A stretch of 64,000 nucleotides of DNA from Agapanthus africanus (GCA_030015575.1 JASDDO010000019.1:516804986-516868985); one strand, 5' to 3'; shown: positions 35,321-46,246, numbered from the stretch's first letter. Program-made: numbers and translations. The notes: a model not told the origin generated them from the sequence alone.

Positions 35321-35529
35321 CTACGTTTGTTGGCCTTTGTCAAGGTGTAGTGTGCGGTAGCTGATTACTGCTTATCTGTATAAGCATATGATGTGATTGA
35401 GTTAGGGTAGTCGTGAGACCTTGTTGGCCTTTGTCAAGGGTCGTGCGGGTGGGTTTAATTCAATCAGGAAATGACGGGTTGAACTTGACTAGCATCCTAT
35501 GGTTTGTTGGCCTTTGTCAAAATCATAGG
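35321..35529 (+). ncRNA. Three-hairpin module of A3 leader
   Basis: Hairpins lie at 35321-35350 (perfect CTAC/GTAG), about 35417-35443 (GACC/GGTC) and 35496-35529 (perfect CCTATG/CATAGG). All have TTGGC-CTTT-GTCAA at the apex. Confidence 0.75.
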
Positions 35530-35912
35530 AGGTTAGGGGTAAAATATTATTGGGAATTTCAAGAGTTGAAATTTTCAATGAGATTGCCTACCTTCTATGA
35601 GATGTTGGATCCCGATACCCGCTGCGAGTAAGAGTTACTCCTGGGAGAGTTTTACACATTACAATTAGCCGATCAAGTAGGTGTCTAGAAAGGTGTCAAC
35701 GGGGTTATGCCTCTGGGAAAACGAGGTTTACTTTAATTAGGTCTGTGCGAAAGCACGGGGAACCTCCTTCAAAGTACCGGCACTGGCCTGGCTGAAAGAT
35801 TGGCGAACTTGTAGGGTGTAATTAATCCCGGCTAGTCTTTCCTTTTAGGGTTTGAAGGAAGATTTGACTAAAACAGTGGGAGACATCCTGATTAGATATA
35901 TTAATAACCAAT

Positions 35913-35961
35913 CTAATCTTGCAAGAGCATACGCTGAGTGTTTTCTTCTATCTCTCTCCAG
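35913..35961 (+). promoter_or_regulatory. Candidate 3' splice site at end of A3 leader
   Basis: CTAAT (35913-35917), a pyrimidine tract (35941-35958) and CAG/G with AG at 35960-35961. An ATG with A at -3 follows at 35971. Confidence 0.6.
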
Positions 35962-36030
35962 GTAGCGACCATGTCACGCCTTAATCAAGATAATAATACG
36001 GATGTATTGATCGAACCCGCTTGTTATACT
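35962..36030 (+). pseudogene. A3 pol, first 69 bases before element C
   Basis: ATG at 35971 opens a frame homologous to the A1 start (SRLNQDNNTDVLIEPACYT). It is cut by C at 36030 and resumes at 46252. Confidence 0.82.
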
Positions 36031-38270
36031 TGTTGGAGATAGTGCCCTCAGAGTCAATTATTAGGTCACAGGTACGTGATTGTAATGATTGAGGGAGGAC
36101 CTATCCCGGTAGGACAGTCTTACTCGAGATGATAGTATGCTATCTGGTTTACCTTTATCATCGTGTACTGTTTTAGGTGACCTGACACGTCGCTATTACA
36201 CGTTGATAGAGCCCCTAGGATTCTTGCTTGACCACCAGCAGTATGAGGGCGATCATATAAGTGGGAGCTGGGGGTCTACAAGCATATCCTTAAAAGGTCC
36301 CTAGTCGTGGAAGTTTCGAGACCGGGCATCGATACTCCATTAGTAGACTAGTGTATACAGTCGAGACCCCGACGAGGGGCGGTGGCCGGTCTCACAAGCC
36401 ACTGGTGTCAGTTGGATCACTTAAGATGTATACAGGTGCTCATTGGGTTATGAGTACACCGGACAGGACTCGCCGGGAACATGCTAGTTGGTCATATACC
36501 AGACGTCAGATGGCAGTTCCCTGGTGACATGTGTGCAGGTTAGTTCATCGACCTGGGGATCATCATTTGTTTCGTGTGAGTTCCCACTGTACTTTGATTA
36601 CTACCCTACCACGGCTCAAAGGAGTCGTGCAAACAGGTTTTAGTTGGGTACAGTCCCGAGCCACATGGAGGCAGTGAGCGTATCTTCAGGGGTTCGTCTC
36701 TCCCGGTATTGGGGGTGAGGTCGCGCTGTGTCTAGGAGAGCCATTACACAAAGCCCTCGGCCGAGGCAGGAGATTTACTGGTAGGTATTCCAGTAGTATC
36801 TCAGGGTGTTCTGGGCTACACTCCGACACGACTTGTACCGCTTTTGGGGGTCTGACTTTTACCAACCCCCTAGGCCCGCCATGCGATACTCATAGACGAA
36901 CGGACCGGACTGCACGGATATTGTCACTGACAGGCTCAGTAGGGTGTCAGGATGAGTTCGCTCATCGACGTCCCTTTTAGTCAATAGCTGGTGGCCCGTT
37001 ACGTATTGGCTTATACCTCTGACGGTCTAGTGGTTAAATCCACAGCCATTGTATTGACGAGTCTTTAGAGTCCCCCACACTTTCAGTTACTCAGCTTTCG
37101 GGCGAAACGCTGTAGAGGCCGTATGGAGATATGGCAGGGTTCGATCAGATACGTGCGGTATTGCACGGATCGTGATCGGACGGTTTTTACTAGCCGTCTT
37201 TGGCTTAAGCCGGATCTTAGTATTTGATAGTGTAGTTTTGTCTCTTTGCATTTGTATCCGGACGGAATACAGATGCGGGTGTGTATGCACAGTATCGGGG
37301 TTTTCCTGTAATTTATTATGGGACCAGTTTTCTGGGGTTGCCAGTTTGCATTCCGTTCCGGCCGGTTTTCCTTTGTTCTTTCCCGGCCGGACTTTTCCGA
37401 TGGAGGGTGTTATTTGCAAGTTTGCAGATAACATCTTGTGGAGGGGTTCTTTGCATATTGCCTTGCACCATCACTTGCATTTATTATGACATGTGTAGGT
37501 ATGGGTTTGTGATTTTGTGTTGGAAATTGAATTTGTGAAAGAGTTTGGGCCGGCCACTGTTCTTGAAGTGGAAGGGGTTAATATGTGTGAAAATAATTCC
37601 CTTCATGGAAATTTCTTTTCTTGATTTTCGTGGGGGCCCCCCCCATTAGAGTGTGTGTGTGTGCGCTGTGAAGGGTGGATTTCTTTAGTGCATGTTTTAA
37701 TTTGTGCATTAATAAATTGAAGGGTGCTGTTTCTTTTCACAGCAAGAAAAGATGCATGCTTCCCAGATTATTTTCCAGTGAGCTCAAAAGCTTGTTTGGC
37801 CGAGCTCTTTTTCTTAGCATGCTCCATGATTTTTCTTGCAAGCATCAATGGAAAAATTCTTATAAAAAAATTCCTCCATCGTGGCAACCTCCTAAACCCC
37901 AAAGAGACAGCTATTCTACTCTATTCTACAGCAAATCTTGGACGCGTCGGCTAGCCTACTTCGCGCCCGAGTTGCCTCGGTATTGAGGTGGGAGCCCGTA
38001 AAAGATACAGGCGATGTGGTGCCCTTCCGGCAAGGAGGCGACAACCGGAGGATCCGCGGGAGATCGGGACGACGACGAGAAGACCGGAGGACTCGGATCA
38101 CTCGGTATATCTCTAACCCGTCTTGTAGTTAGCTAGACCTAGTTTAATGGCCCGATCCGGAGTCTAGTGCACGGTGGTGCCGGTTTGCAAAGTCCGCAAA
38201 AATTAAAGTTTATCACCGTTTCCGCATTTGGCCGTCGGATTGACGGCCGGGGCGCCGCAGTGCACTTACA
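36031..38270 (+). repeat. 5' LTR of C
   Basis: 2240 bp. It contains the palindrome CCTCGGCCGAGG (36755-36766), the ACTGG..CCAGT hairpin (36770-36802), a C run near 37639 and a GT run near 37652. Frames at 37087, 37172 and 37675 recur in the 3' LTR. Confidence 0.94.
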
Positions 38271-38284
38271 GTGGTATCAGAGCC
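38271..38284 (+). other. tRNA-Met primer binding site of C
   Basis: GTGGTATCAGAGCC directly follows the 5' LTR. Confidence 0.93.
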
Positions 38285-39062
38285 TCCCCATTAACTTAGT
38301 CTAGCTTTGTGTAATGTGTTTTTTAGTTCCGATCGATCAAAATGTCCAAAAACCCGTATTTGCCCACATCAGTTTTCTGTTGGAAATTTTTGGTGTCGAA
38401 AATTTTTCAGGTTGTAAAATATTTATGTACTAAAAATTATAAGAACACTGTTCAAATTCGAGGCACTGATCCTCTCACTAGAGCGCGGAAGGGCGGCCAA
38501 AACCCACGTTTGGCCGCGCTTCCGCCGCAGCATACAGGAATCAGTGGGTTGGGTTTTTACAGTGGGCTTCTGGGCTTAAATTAGGGGTTTTGGAATATTA
38601 AAATTGGGCCAATTATTTCTGTAAGTGCTACAGTTTTCTTTGGGGCCCACTTGTTAATTGTTTGATCAATCGGAAAATTTTAAACACATTTTTCACAGTA
38701 TTTACATTATATCTGCGACCGTGAATGTCACTCGATCGGTAAATCCGGTCTAACTGCTATAGCCCGGTTAGACGGATTTGCGAACGTGACTTTCACGTTG
38801 ATGTTTTTGTTTTTGCTGTGATGTTGCGGATCGGTCGTGGGGATAGCCTGGATGCAATGCTAGTACAGTTTTGTTGTATTATGTACATTTGATATTGCGG
38901 GGCGAGCGTCCGACATGTGGACTGCCGTCACTGCCTGATTGTATTATTATTTTGGGGCACGACCTGGTTGCGGTCGATGTACCCGGTATATGTATATTTT
39001 ACTTTCTGTACTAGGACTACCCCGCGGAGGGGTGCACGGATAGCCGGATTCTAGAGGGCAAC

Positions 39063-39099
39063 AAGCCCGCATCTCATGGCATTGAGACAGAGGGGGCTT
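39063..39099 (+). ncRNA. Leader hairpin of C, counterpart of GGAGACC/GGTCTCC
   Basis: AAGCCC (39063-39068) pairs perfectly with GGGCTT (39094-39099), with inner CTCA/TGAG. Both arms differ from those of A and B. Confidence 0.58.
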
Positions 39100-39689
39100 C
39101 ACTCTAGGATTGGCGGGCTATTCGCCGCACTCGTAGGGGGTACAGGTTGACCCAGGAGGGGTGCCCAAGTTGCCGGATTCCGTGGAGTGCTGGGTGGTCC
39201 ATTCACGGAGCTGAAGGGGGCTGCCTCGCTTCAGGTTTTGGCGGGTGACTTGCCGCGCCCGTAGGGGTCTAGGATTTCATTGCACAGGCTATCCACACGA
39301 CCAGGGGAACGTCGGGTTTCAGTAGTGGCTCTGTGAAACCCGGGGATCCCAGATATCTGTTTTGTTCTGTGATGCTGTACATTTCTGTGATGTTGCATTT
39401 TATTCACGCCTTGAGCGAAATACTATATATTGGTATATATATTAGTAGATGTTGTATATGTTTTTCATCCGCGCTAGTCCAGTCCCCGCTCTGCCGTTAG
39501 TTAGCTAACCTAACGGGTGATGACGGGACCCAGTGGCGAATGCAGATGGCATATACGTACGTCAGTATATTTTCGTTCTTTGTGGTGTGATCAATTGATG
39601 GGACTGCATTGATTCGGATCAATGCAAGATAAACAAACCTAATCTGATGTTGTTGGAACACTTTTTCAAAAAGCTGTTATTGCAAGGGC

Positions 39690-39928
39690 GTTCACTTTTG
39701 TTTTGCATCGTGGTATTCATTTGGAATATCCTGCTCCTCAGTCGACGAGGCAAGGGCCGAGATCCCTTCACCGGGAGTGACCCCTTGGACAGAATTTTGC
39801 GTCAGGGCATTAACTTCACTATAGCCGATTACTTTTGCTTTGCATCGTGGTATTCAGTTGGAATATCCTGCACCCCATTCTACGGGGAAAGAGCCGAGAT
39901 CCCTTCACCGGGAGTGACCTCTTTAGCA
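39690..39928 (+). repeat. Tandem leader repeat of C (two units)
   Basis: The units near 39690-39790 and 39834-39928 share TTTTGCATCGTGGTATTCA, GGAATATCCTGC and GATCCCTTCACCGGGAGTG. Confidence 0.8.
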
Positions 39929-40062
39929 ACGGTTTTCGTCACTATATTTTTCAAAAAGCTATCCGTTCCTTCAACGATATCAAGTTCATTACGTTAAAGG
40001 TTTTCGCCAGAAACCATTCGTAGCCCTCCGTCGTTTCAGACGGGTAGCACGTAGTATTCATG

Positions 40063-40272
40063 CTATGTTTGTTGACCTTCGTCAAGGCATAGTGTATGGT
40101 AGCTGCTTGTTACCTTTCTGTTGCATAGATAGATGCGTTGGTTTGGGACAGTCGTATAGCCTTGTTGACCTTCGTCAAGGGCTTGTATGGGTGGATTCAA
40201 ATTAACCTGGATAATGACGGGTAGAACTTGACATGTGACTTATGATTTGTTGACCTTCGCCAAGGTCATAAG
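40063..40272 (+). ncRNA. Three-hairpin module of C leader
   Basis: Hairpins lie at 40063-40092 (perfect CTATG/CATAG), 40158-40183 (perfect AGCC/GGCT) and 40239-40272 (perfect CTTATG/CATAAG). The apex is TTGAC-CTTC-GYCAA in each. Confidence 0.77.
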
Positions 40273-40518
40273 AGCATGGGGCAGAAATCACATCGGGAGT
40301 TTCAAAAGTACTGAAACTTGCCAGATATGCGCATACCTTCTGGAGTGTGATACCGTGAGCGGATTCCGTCACGTTATCATGCGATGAGAGTTGGATCCCG
40401 ATTCCCACTGATGAGTTGGTTTACTCCTCGGGTGACCCCGACTAATTCTTCTTTCAGGTTTGGAGGAGAATTTGAGGTACAGTGGGAGGTTTCCAGATTA
40501 GATAAATTGGTAACCATT

Positions 40519-40572
40519 CTGATCTAGGTTAGAGTGCACGCTGAGTGTTTCTTTTCTCTCTCTCTCTGACAG
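40519..40572 (+). promoter_or_regulatory. Candidate 3' splice site at end of C leader
   Basis: CTGAT (40519-40523), a CT tract (40550-40567) and GACAG with AG at 40571-40572. Confidence 0.55.
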
Positions 40573-41935
40573 CGACCATTGACCCGACCCTAGACTATGA
40601 CTCAGTGACCAAGTTGACCGAACCTTCTTAAACACTGGCTTTTGGATTGTCAGAGTTGCAGACCTCATTGCCACTCCTACTTTTACCCTTTTCTCCAGGA
40701 CACCCCGTTTTACTACGAACGTCCACTTCCATTGGACAAAACCATCGTATGGTTAGATACGAACTCGAAAGAATTTATTCGAGGATGGTTTCCGGTTCTG
40801 GAGAAAACGGATAGGATTATTCAGTTGTTTTTTCCTTTTACCCTCTCTCAGGTTACGAGTACTCCTTGGTTTAGGGGTAGTACACCTATTACGCAAATTG
40901 GATTGTCTTCTTCCAAACCTTAGGCTGGTGCCGACCGGTAGGGAATGAAGAAAACCAATTAGCATAACGATGGTGTGCAGAAGGTATTAAGTTCAGACAA
41001 AGCAAGGGATTAGTAAGAGGGCAAAGTAAATTGCAACAGGTATTCACGACCAAACCAATTATTCCTTCGCCAATCCTAAATCACCTTTGTATTTCTCCAG
41101 GACACTCCGTATCGCTACGAAGATCCACAGTTTATTTGGATACTCCATCGTATGGTTATATACGAACTCGAATGGAACTTGTTCCAGTTCGGGGATGGAT
41201 TCTGGTTCAGGAGAAATAGGAATAAGGTTTATTCGGTTGTCTTTCATCTTCACCCTCTCTCATTGCGAGTGTTCCTAGGATTGGGACAGTACACCCATTA
41301 TGCTTATTGGATAGTCTTCTTCCAAACCATAGGCTGGTGCCGAACGGTAGGGAAGGAAGAAAACCATTTGGCCTAAAGGGGTGTACAGAAGGTAAAGACT
41401 AAAGACATATGAAGGGATTTGGAGAGGTGGCAAAGAACTATACGGTTACAGTTGTGAATCTGGATAATGGAAGAGGCATTACTAGGAATACCAGGATACC
41501 CCATCGAAACATTTCAATGTTTCAGTTCAGCTGTGTACTGTTAAAAGAAAACTGATTTCCCGATTGGACACTTGCTCCAGGGTATGTATTTACCAGGTTT
41601 GATTCTCACATCTGTATGGCTTTACAGATGATGAGTGGGAGTAAGTTATTGGGAATTGGGTGATCATCCTCATTATATCGGGATTCGTTGTAATCGGTGA
41701 TATTTGAGGAGATCATCTGGGCTGTTTGCCGGTCGGCAAATGTTTGGTTTTGAATATCCGCTATTGTGCACCAATTTCAAATTGATATATCTGTACGTCT
41801 ATTTTCATAGAGTGAGATATACCTTTTGATATTATGTCGATGACATTTACCTATATCAGTGGATGGTTAGGTAAGGAGCATTAAACAGCGGTGTAATTCT
41901 TCTTAACCATAAGTACAGTTTTCAACCTACGACAC
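40573..41935 (+). pseudogene. C internal region, 5' part with tandem duplication (unrecognised)
   Basis: Two diverged units of about 370 bp (near 40660-41030 and 41100-41410) share ACGAACTCGAA, the CACCCTCTCTCA block, TTCTTCCAAACC.TAGGCTGG and GGTAGGGAA.GAAGAAAACCA. Short frames (40642-40923, 41152-41376) end at the same place in both units. Position suggests protease and pre-integrase ancestry but I see no DTG or zinc motif. After 41410 a sequence also found in B (27050-27350) follows, with a roughly 190-bp extra stretch near 41710-41905 absent from B. Confidence 0.55.
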
Positions 41936-43990
41936 ACAGTGAAAGAGTTGTTAGACTCGGCGGACTTATACAGAGTATTGTATGTTGTCCAGTGTCCATT
42001 AGAACAGAGGGGTTGGTCCTCGTACTATATTCGGTTTACTTATGACTTCTCTAGTTTTTAGACAGGTGTTTCGTAGGAAACACAGGGTCCGAATTTTGAG
42101 AAGTTATAGGTATTTGAATGGAGTAGAGAACCAGGTGTAGCAAGTATCGGGATTCTTCAAAGTGATCGAAGATGTAGATACTTGTATTTGGTATTCAGTT
42201 GATAGTAATGATTAAGAGATCTTGCTTCTCTTTCAGGTTACTCATAATTGGAAGCATTCCTAAGTTGAGTAACACTGATCCGCCTCCTTCCATTTAGTTG
42301 ACATGCACTGGAGACAGTTGCATGATTTGGATCTGGTTCAATTAAATCAGTGCCTCTGTTTCTATATTGGATATAAAACAGTTCATATCTTAACGATGTT
42401 AAGGTACGGGGAGTTGTCCGGTTCATGATTAAAACCAGACACTGGACAACTCAAGGCACGTTTCTGTAATGGCTGTTTGTGGGTTGACCCAGGCTATGAC
42501 GAGGGTTGATTTTCTACCATCTGGATGAACAATAGCGATATTGTTCTAGACTCGCCACAGTTTTATTAAAAATGGATTTTTTCAGAAAACAGTAGTGGGA
42601 GTATGGTAGAACTGGAAGTGATTCCAGAACCACAAACGATTACTGAAGATTTGATAAGGAACCTAAAGATTCAATCTGGATTGACATTCCATTGGCCACT
42701 CCGCAGATAAGGTGGGTAACTTCAGGCACCCGAGAGGCACTACGGTGGCCTCAAGGACGGTGACAGGGAAGTTCTTGTTTACCCACAATTGCCATTGCTG
42801 TTGTTCCAGGTTACGAGACCCGGCGGGAGGATGAGTATAGCGTCGTTCTAAAACTAGTTTTAGAAGTGTACGTGTATATGACTCTGCCAGAGGGTTGTCG
42901 TAGTCAGTGGGAGCAGCGGAAGCATTGGTGGACAGGTAGCTTATGTTTATTTATAGACTAAAGCAGATGTAGCGGAGATAGATCATCTATTTCTGACGTG
43001 ACAGTCATAGGTTTGACTTCATCAGAATAGAAGATGGATCTGTTGAGAAGGTAGTAGGATGTGATGTCATGGTATTTGGATGACATACACAAAGTAGGAA
43101 AAGAAACTCCTATACTACGATCGGTTATACTTTGGTCGTCACACAGTGGTTTCTCCACAAAGGAAATGGATTTTATATCTGACATACTGGTTACTGGATC
43201 TATAGTTTTAGATCTAGATTTGGGTGGTTTCCCAATCAGGGTACTTGACAGCATTCTAAGAGTATTTAGGATGGACGACTCCTGGCACGGTAGTGTACCT
43301 GCAGATAATGGAGTCACCCTCTCCAAAGGTGTCTTACAGACTAAAAGGGAGAGGGATGGGCATGATTGGCAGATCACTTGCTCAGGCAATTGAGTCAATC
43401 GTGAGATGTCAAGTACCACACCAGATGTTGTTCTTGCACAAGATGCAATAAGTTGACATTAATCCAATCCTGGAGAAACAGTCGGAAGCAGTTTTAGAAC
43501 ATAAGTGGATGTTCTAGCGATATGATAACGACAGCCTCATTCAGGAGACAGTTATCATTCCAGGCTTCCAAGGTGACATGGACGACAAGGAGGTTGTCAG
43601 AGTTATAGTTTTCCTTCTGATGAGGGGCAGTATTTTGGACAGGTAGTCCAAGGCAATACTGAGGGAGGCATGGCGCACAGGTTACTGATTAAGTTCAGTT
43701 GTCGATACAGTCTAAGAATTTTGGATTTAGAGTTCATTTATGAGCTATGTCCCATCAGACATCCAGACACATTCTAAGACAGGTATTGCTCATTTCGGGA
43801 GATGGGTTTCTCCGCGAACATGAGATATAGAGAGACATGGAAAGAAACAACAAAGCGGATCCACTCACTGAGGCTATTCCTCGAACGCAATAGTTCCGCA
43901 AACGAGCTTTGTGAGACTGACTAGTAGAGGAGTTGGATGTTCGGTATCACACGGGCTGTGAGTATGCGACATCGCAATAATTAGCCTTGA
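41936..43990 (+). pseudogene. Decayed Copia pol of C (integrase, RT, RNase H remnants)
   Basis: Integrase core remnant at about 41940-42200, with a FTYDFSSF block and then ILQSDRR, the position of the second catalytic aspartate in Copia integrases. The later integrase block lies at 42230-42420. RT-related sequence at 42990-43130 keeps GFDFIRIEDG and a YLDDIH that has lost the YVDD form. The connection region at 43235-43330 reads FRMDDSWHGSVPADNGVTLS. RNase H order is visible at 43500-43870 without catalytic residues. Many stops. Shared decay with B indicates that both descend from an already defective element. Confidence 0.75.
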
Positions 43991-43994
43991 GTGC

Positions 43995-44005
43995 AAGTGG
44001 GAGAT
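43995..44005 (+). promoter_or_regulatory. Polypurine tract of C
   Basis: AAGTGGGAGAT abuts the 3' LTR at 44006. Confidence 0.9.
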
Positions 44006-46246
44006 TGTTGGAGATAGTGCCCTCAGAGTCAATTATTAGGTCACAGGTACGTGATTGTAATGATTGAGGGAGGACCTATCCCGGTAGGACAGTCTTACTC
44101 GAGATGATAGTATGCTATCTGGTTTACCTTTATCATCGTGTACTGTTTTAGGTGACCTGACACGTCGCTATTACACGTTGATAGAGCCCCTAGGATTCTT
44201 GCTTGACCACCAGCAGTATGAGGGCGATCATATAAGTGGGAGCTGGGGGTCTACAAGCATATCCTTAAAAGGTCCCTAGTCGTGGAAGTTTCGAGACCGG
44301 GCATCGATACTCCATTAGTAGACTAGTGTATACAGTCGAGACCCCGACGAGGGGCGGTGGCCGGTCTCACAAGCCACTGGTGTCAGTTGGATCACTTAAG
44401 ATGTATACAGGTGCTCATTGGGTTATGAGTACACCGGACAGGACTCGCCGGGAACATGCTAGTTGGTCATATACCAGACGTCAGATGGCAGTTCCCTGGT
44501 GACATGTGTGCAGGTTAGTTCATCGACCTGGGGATCGTCATTTGTTTCGTATGAGTTCCCACTGTACTTTGATTACTACCCTACCACGGCTCAAAGGAGT
44601 CGTGCAAACAGGTTTTAGTTGGGTACAGTCCCGAGCCACATGGAGGCAGTGAGCGTATCTTCAGGGGTTCGTCTCTCCCGGTATTGGGGGTGAGGTCGTG
44701 CTGTGTCTAGGAGAGCCATTACACAAAGTCCTTGGCCAAGGCAAGGAGATTTACTGGTAGGTATTCCAGTAGTATCTCAGGGTGTTCTGGGCTACACTCC
44801 GACACGACTTGTACCGCTTTTGGGGGTCTGACTTTTACCAACCCCCTAGGCCCGCCATGCGATACTCATAGACGAACGGACCGGACTGCACGGATATTGT
44901 CACTGACAGGCTCAGTAGGGTGTCAGGATGAGTTCGCTCATCGACGTCCCTTTTAGTCAATAGCTGGTGGCCCGTTACGTATTGGCTTATACCTCTGACG
45001 GTCTAGTGGTTAAATCCACAGCCATTGTATTGACGAGTCTTTAGAGTCCCCCACACTTTCAGTTACTCAGCTTTCGGGCGAAACGCTGTAGAGGCCGTAT
45101 GGAGATATGGCAGGGTTCGATCAGATACGTGCGGTATTGCACGGATCGTGATCGGACGGTTTTTACTAGCCGGCTTTGGCTTAAGCTGGATCTTAGTATT
45201 TGATAGTGTAGTTTTGTCTCTTTGCATTTGTATCCGGACGGAATACAGATGCGGGTGTGTATGCACAGTATCGGGGTTTTCCTGTAATTTATTATGGGAC
45301 CAGTTTTCTGGGGTTGCCAGTTTGCATTCCGTTCCGGCCGGTTTTCCTTTGTTCTTTCCCGGCCGGACTTTTCCGATGGAGGGTGTTATTTGCAAGTTTG
45401 CAGATAACATCTTGTGGAGGGGTTCTTTGCATATTGCCTTGCACCATCACTTGCATTTATTATGACATGTGTAGGTATGGGTTTGTGATTTTGTGTTGGA
45501 AATTGAATTTGTGAAAGAGTTTGGGCCGGCCACTGTTCTTGAAGTGGAAGGGGTTAATATGTGTGAAAATAATTCCCTTCATGGAAATTTCTTTTCTTGA
45601 TTTTCGTGGGGCCCCCCCCCATTAGAGTGTGTGTGTGTGTGCTGTGAAGGGTGGATTTCTTTAGTGCATGTTTTAATTTGTGCATTAATAAATTGAAGGG
45701 TGCTGTTTCTTTTCACAGCAAGAAAAGATGCATGCTTCCCAGATTATTTTCCAGTGAGCTCAAAAGCTTGTTTGGCCGAGCTCTTTTTCTTAGCATGCTC
45801 CATGATTTTTCTTGCAAGCATCAATGGAAAAATTCTTATAAAAAAATTCCTCCATCGTGGCAACCTCCTAAACCCCAAAGAGACAGCTATTCTACTCTAT
45901 TCTACAGCAAATCTTGGACGCGTCGGCTAGCCTACTTCGCGCCCGAGTTGCCTCGGTATTGAGGTGGGAGCCCGTAAAAGATACAGGCGATGTGGTGCCC
46001 TTCCGGCAAGGAGGCGACAACCGGAGGATCCGCGGGAGATCGGGACGACGACGAGAAGACCGGAGGACTCGGATCACTCGGTATATCTCTAACCCGTCTT
46101 GTAGTTAGCTAGACCTAGTTTAATGGCCCGATCCGGAGTCTAGTGCACGGTGGTGCCGGTTTGCAAAGTCCGCAAAAATTAAAGTTTATCACCGTTTCCG
46201 CATTTGGCCGTCGGATTGACGGCCGGGGCGCCGCAGTGCACTTACA
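44006..46246 (+). repeat. 3' LTR of C
   Basis: 2241 bp. The palindrome of the 5' LTR is here CCTTGGCCAAGG (44730-44741): both halves changed and symmetry is kept. It ends CTTACA, followed by target copy GTACT. Confidence 0.94.

Larger units (their letters stand above)
32935..35961 (+). other. Non-coding structured leader of A3
   Basis: 3.0 kb, collinear with A2 but without the CGTTAG block found near 20630 (deleted about 34830). It keeps the long hairpin (33890-33994), the GGAGACC hairpin (34547-34580), tandem units (34930-35195), the three-hairpin module (35321-35529) and the acceptor (35913-35961). A 117-residue frame at 34915-35268 runs through the tandem repeat and is not credible as a gene. 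Confidence 0.77.
38285..40572 (+). other. Non-coding structured leader of C
   Basis: 2.3 kb, collinear with the leader of B, including the doubled CCGGATTC/GTAGGGG block (near 39035-39150 and 39155-39270). The CCGTTAG..CTAACGG inverted repeat is near 39493-39515. Tandem units, three-hairpin module and acceptor follow. No gag frame. Confidence 0.75.
36031..46246 (+). mobile_element. Copia element C inserted in the pol region of A3
   Basis: 10,216 bp with LTRs 36031-38270 and 44006-46246. The flanking five bases are ATACT (36026-36030) and GTACT (46247-46251); one mismatch is best explained by later mutation, since A3 sequence joins correctly across the site. LTR opening TGTTGGAGATAGTGCCCTC is close to that of B, and C shares B's internal tandem duplication and decayed pol. 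The LTRs are almost identical, with differences mostly C-T or G-A. Confidence 0.93.

Noticed and set aside
37087-38132. Open frames of 61-115 residues on both strands in the 5' LTR of C, repeated at 45063-46108
   Set aside because: Identical repetition follows from LTR duplication, not gene conservation; both strands are open in the same place and no domain is recognisable.
40158-40183. CTTCG in the C hairpins as a UUCG tetraloop
   Set aside because: The closing pair needed around TTCG is absent when the TTGAC/GTCAA stem forms; the loop is CTTC.
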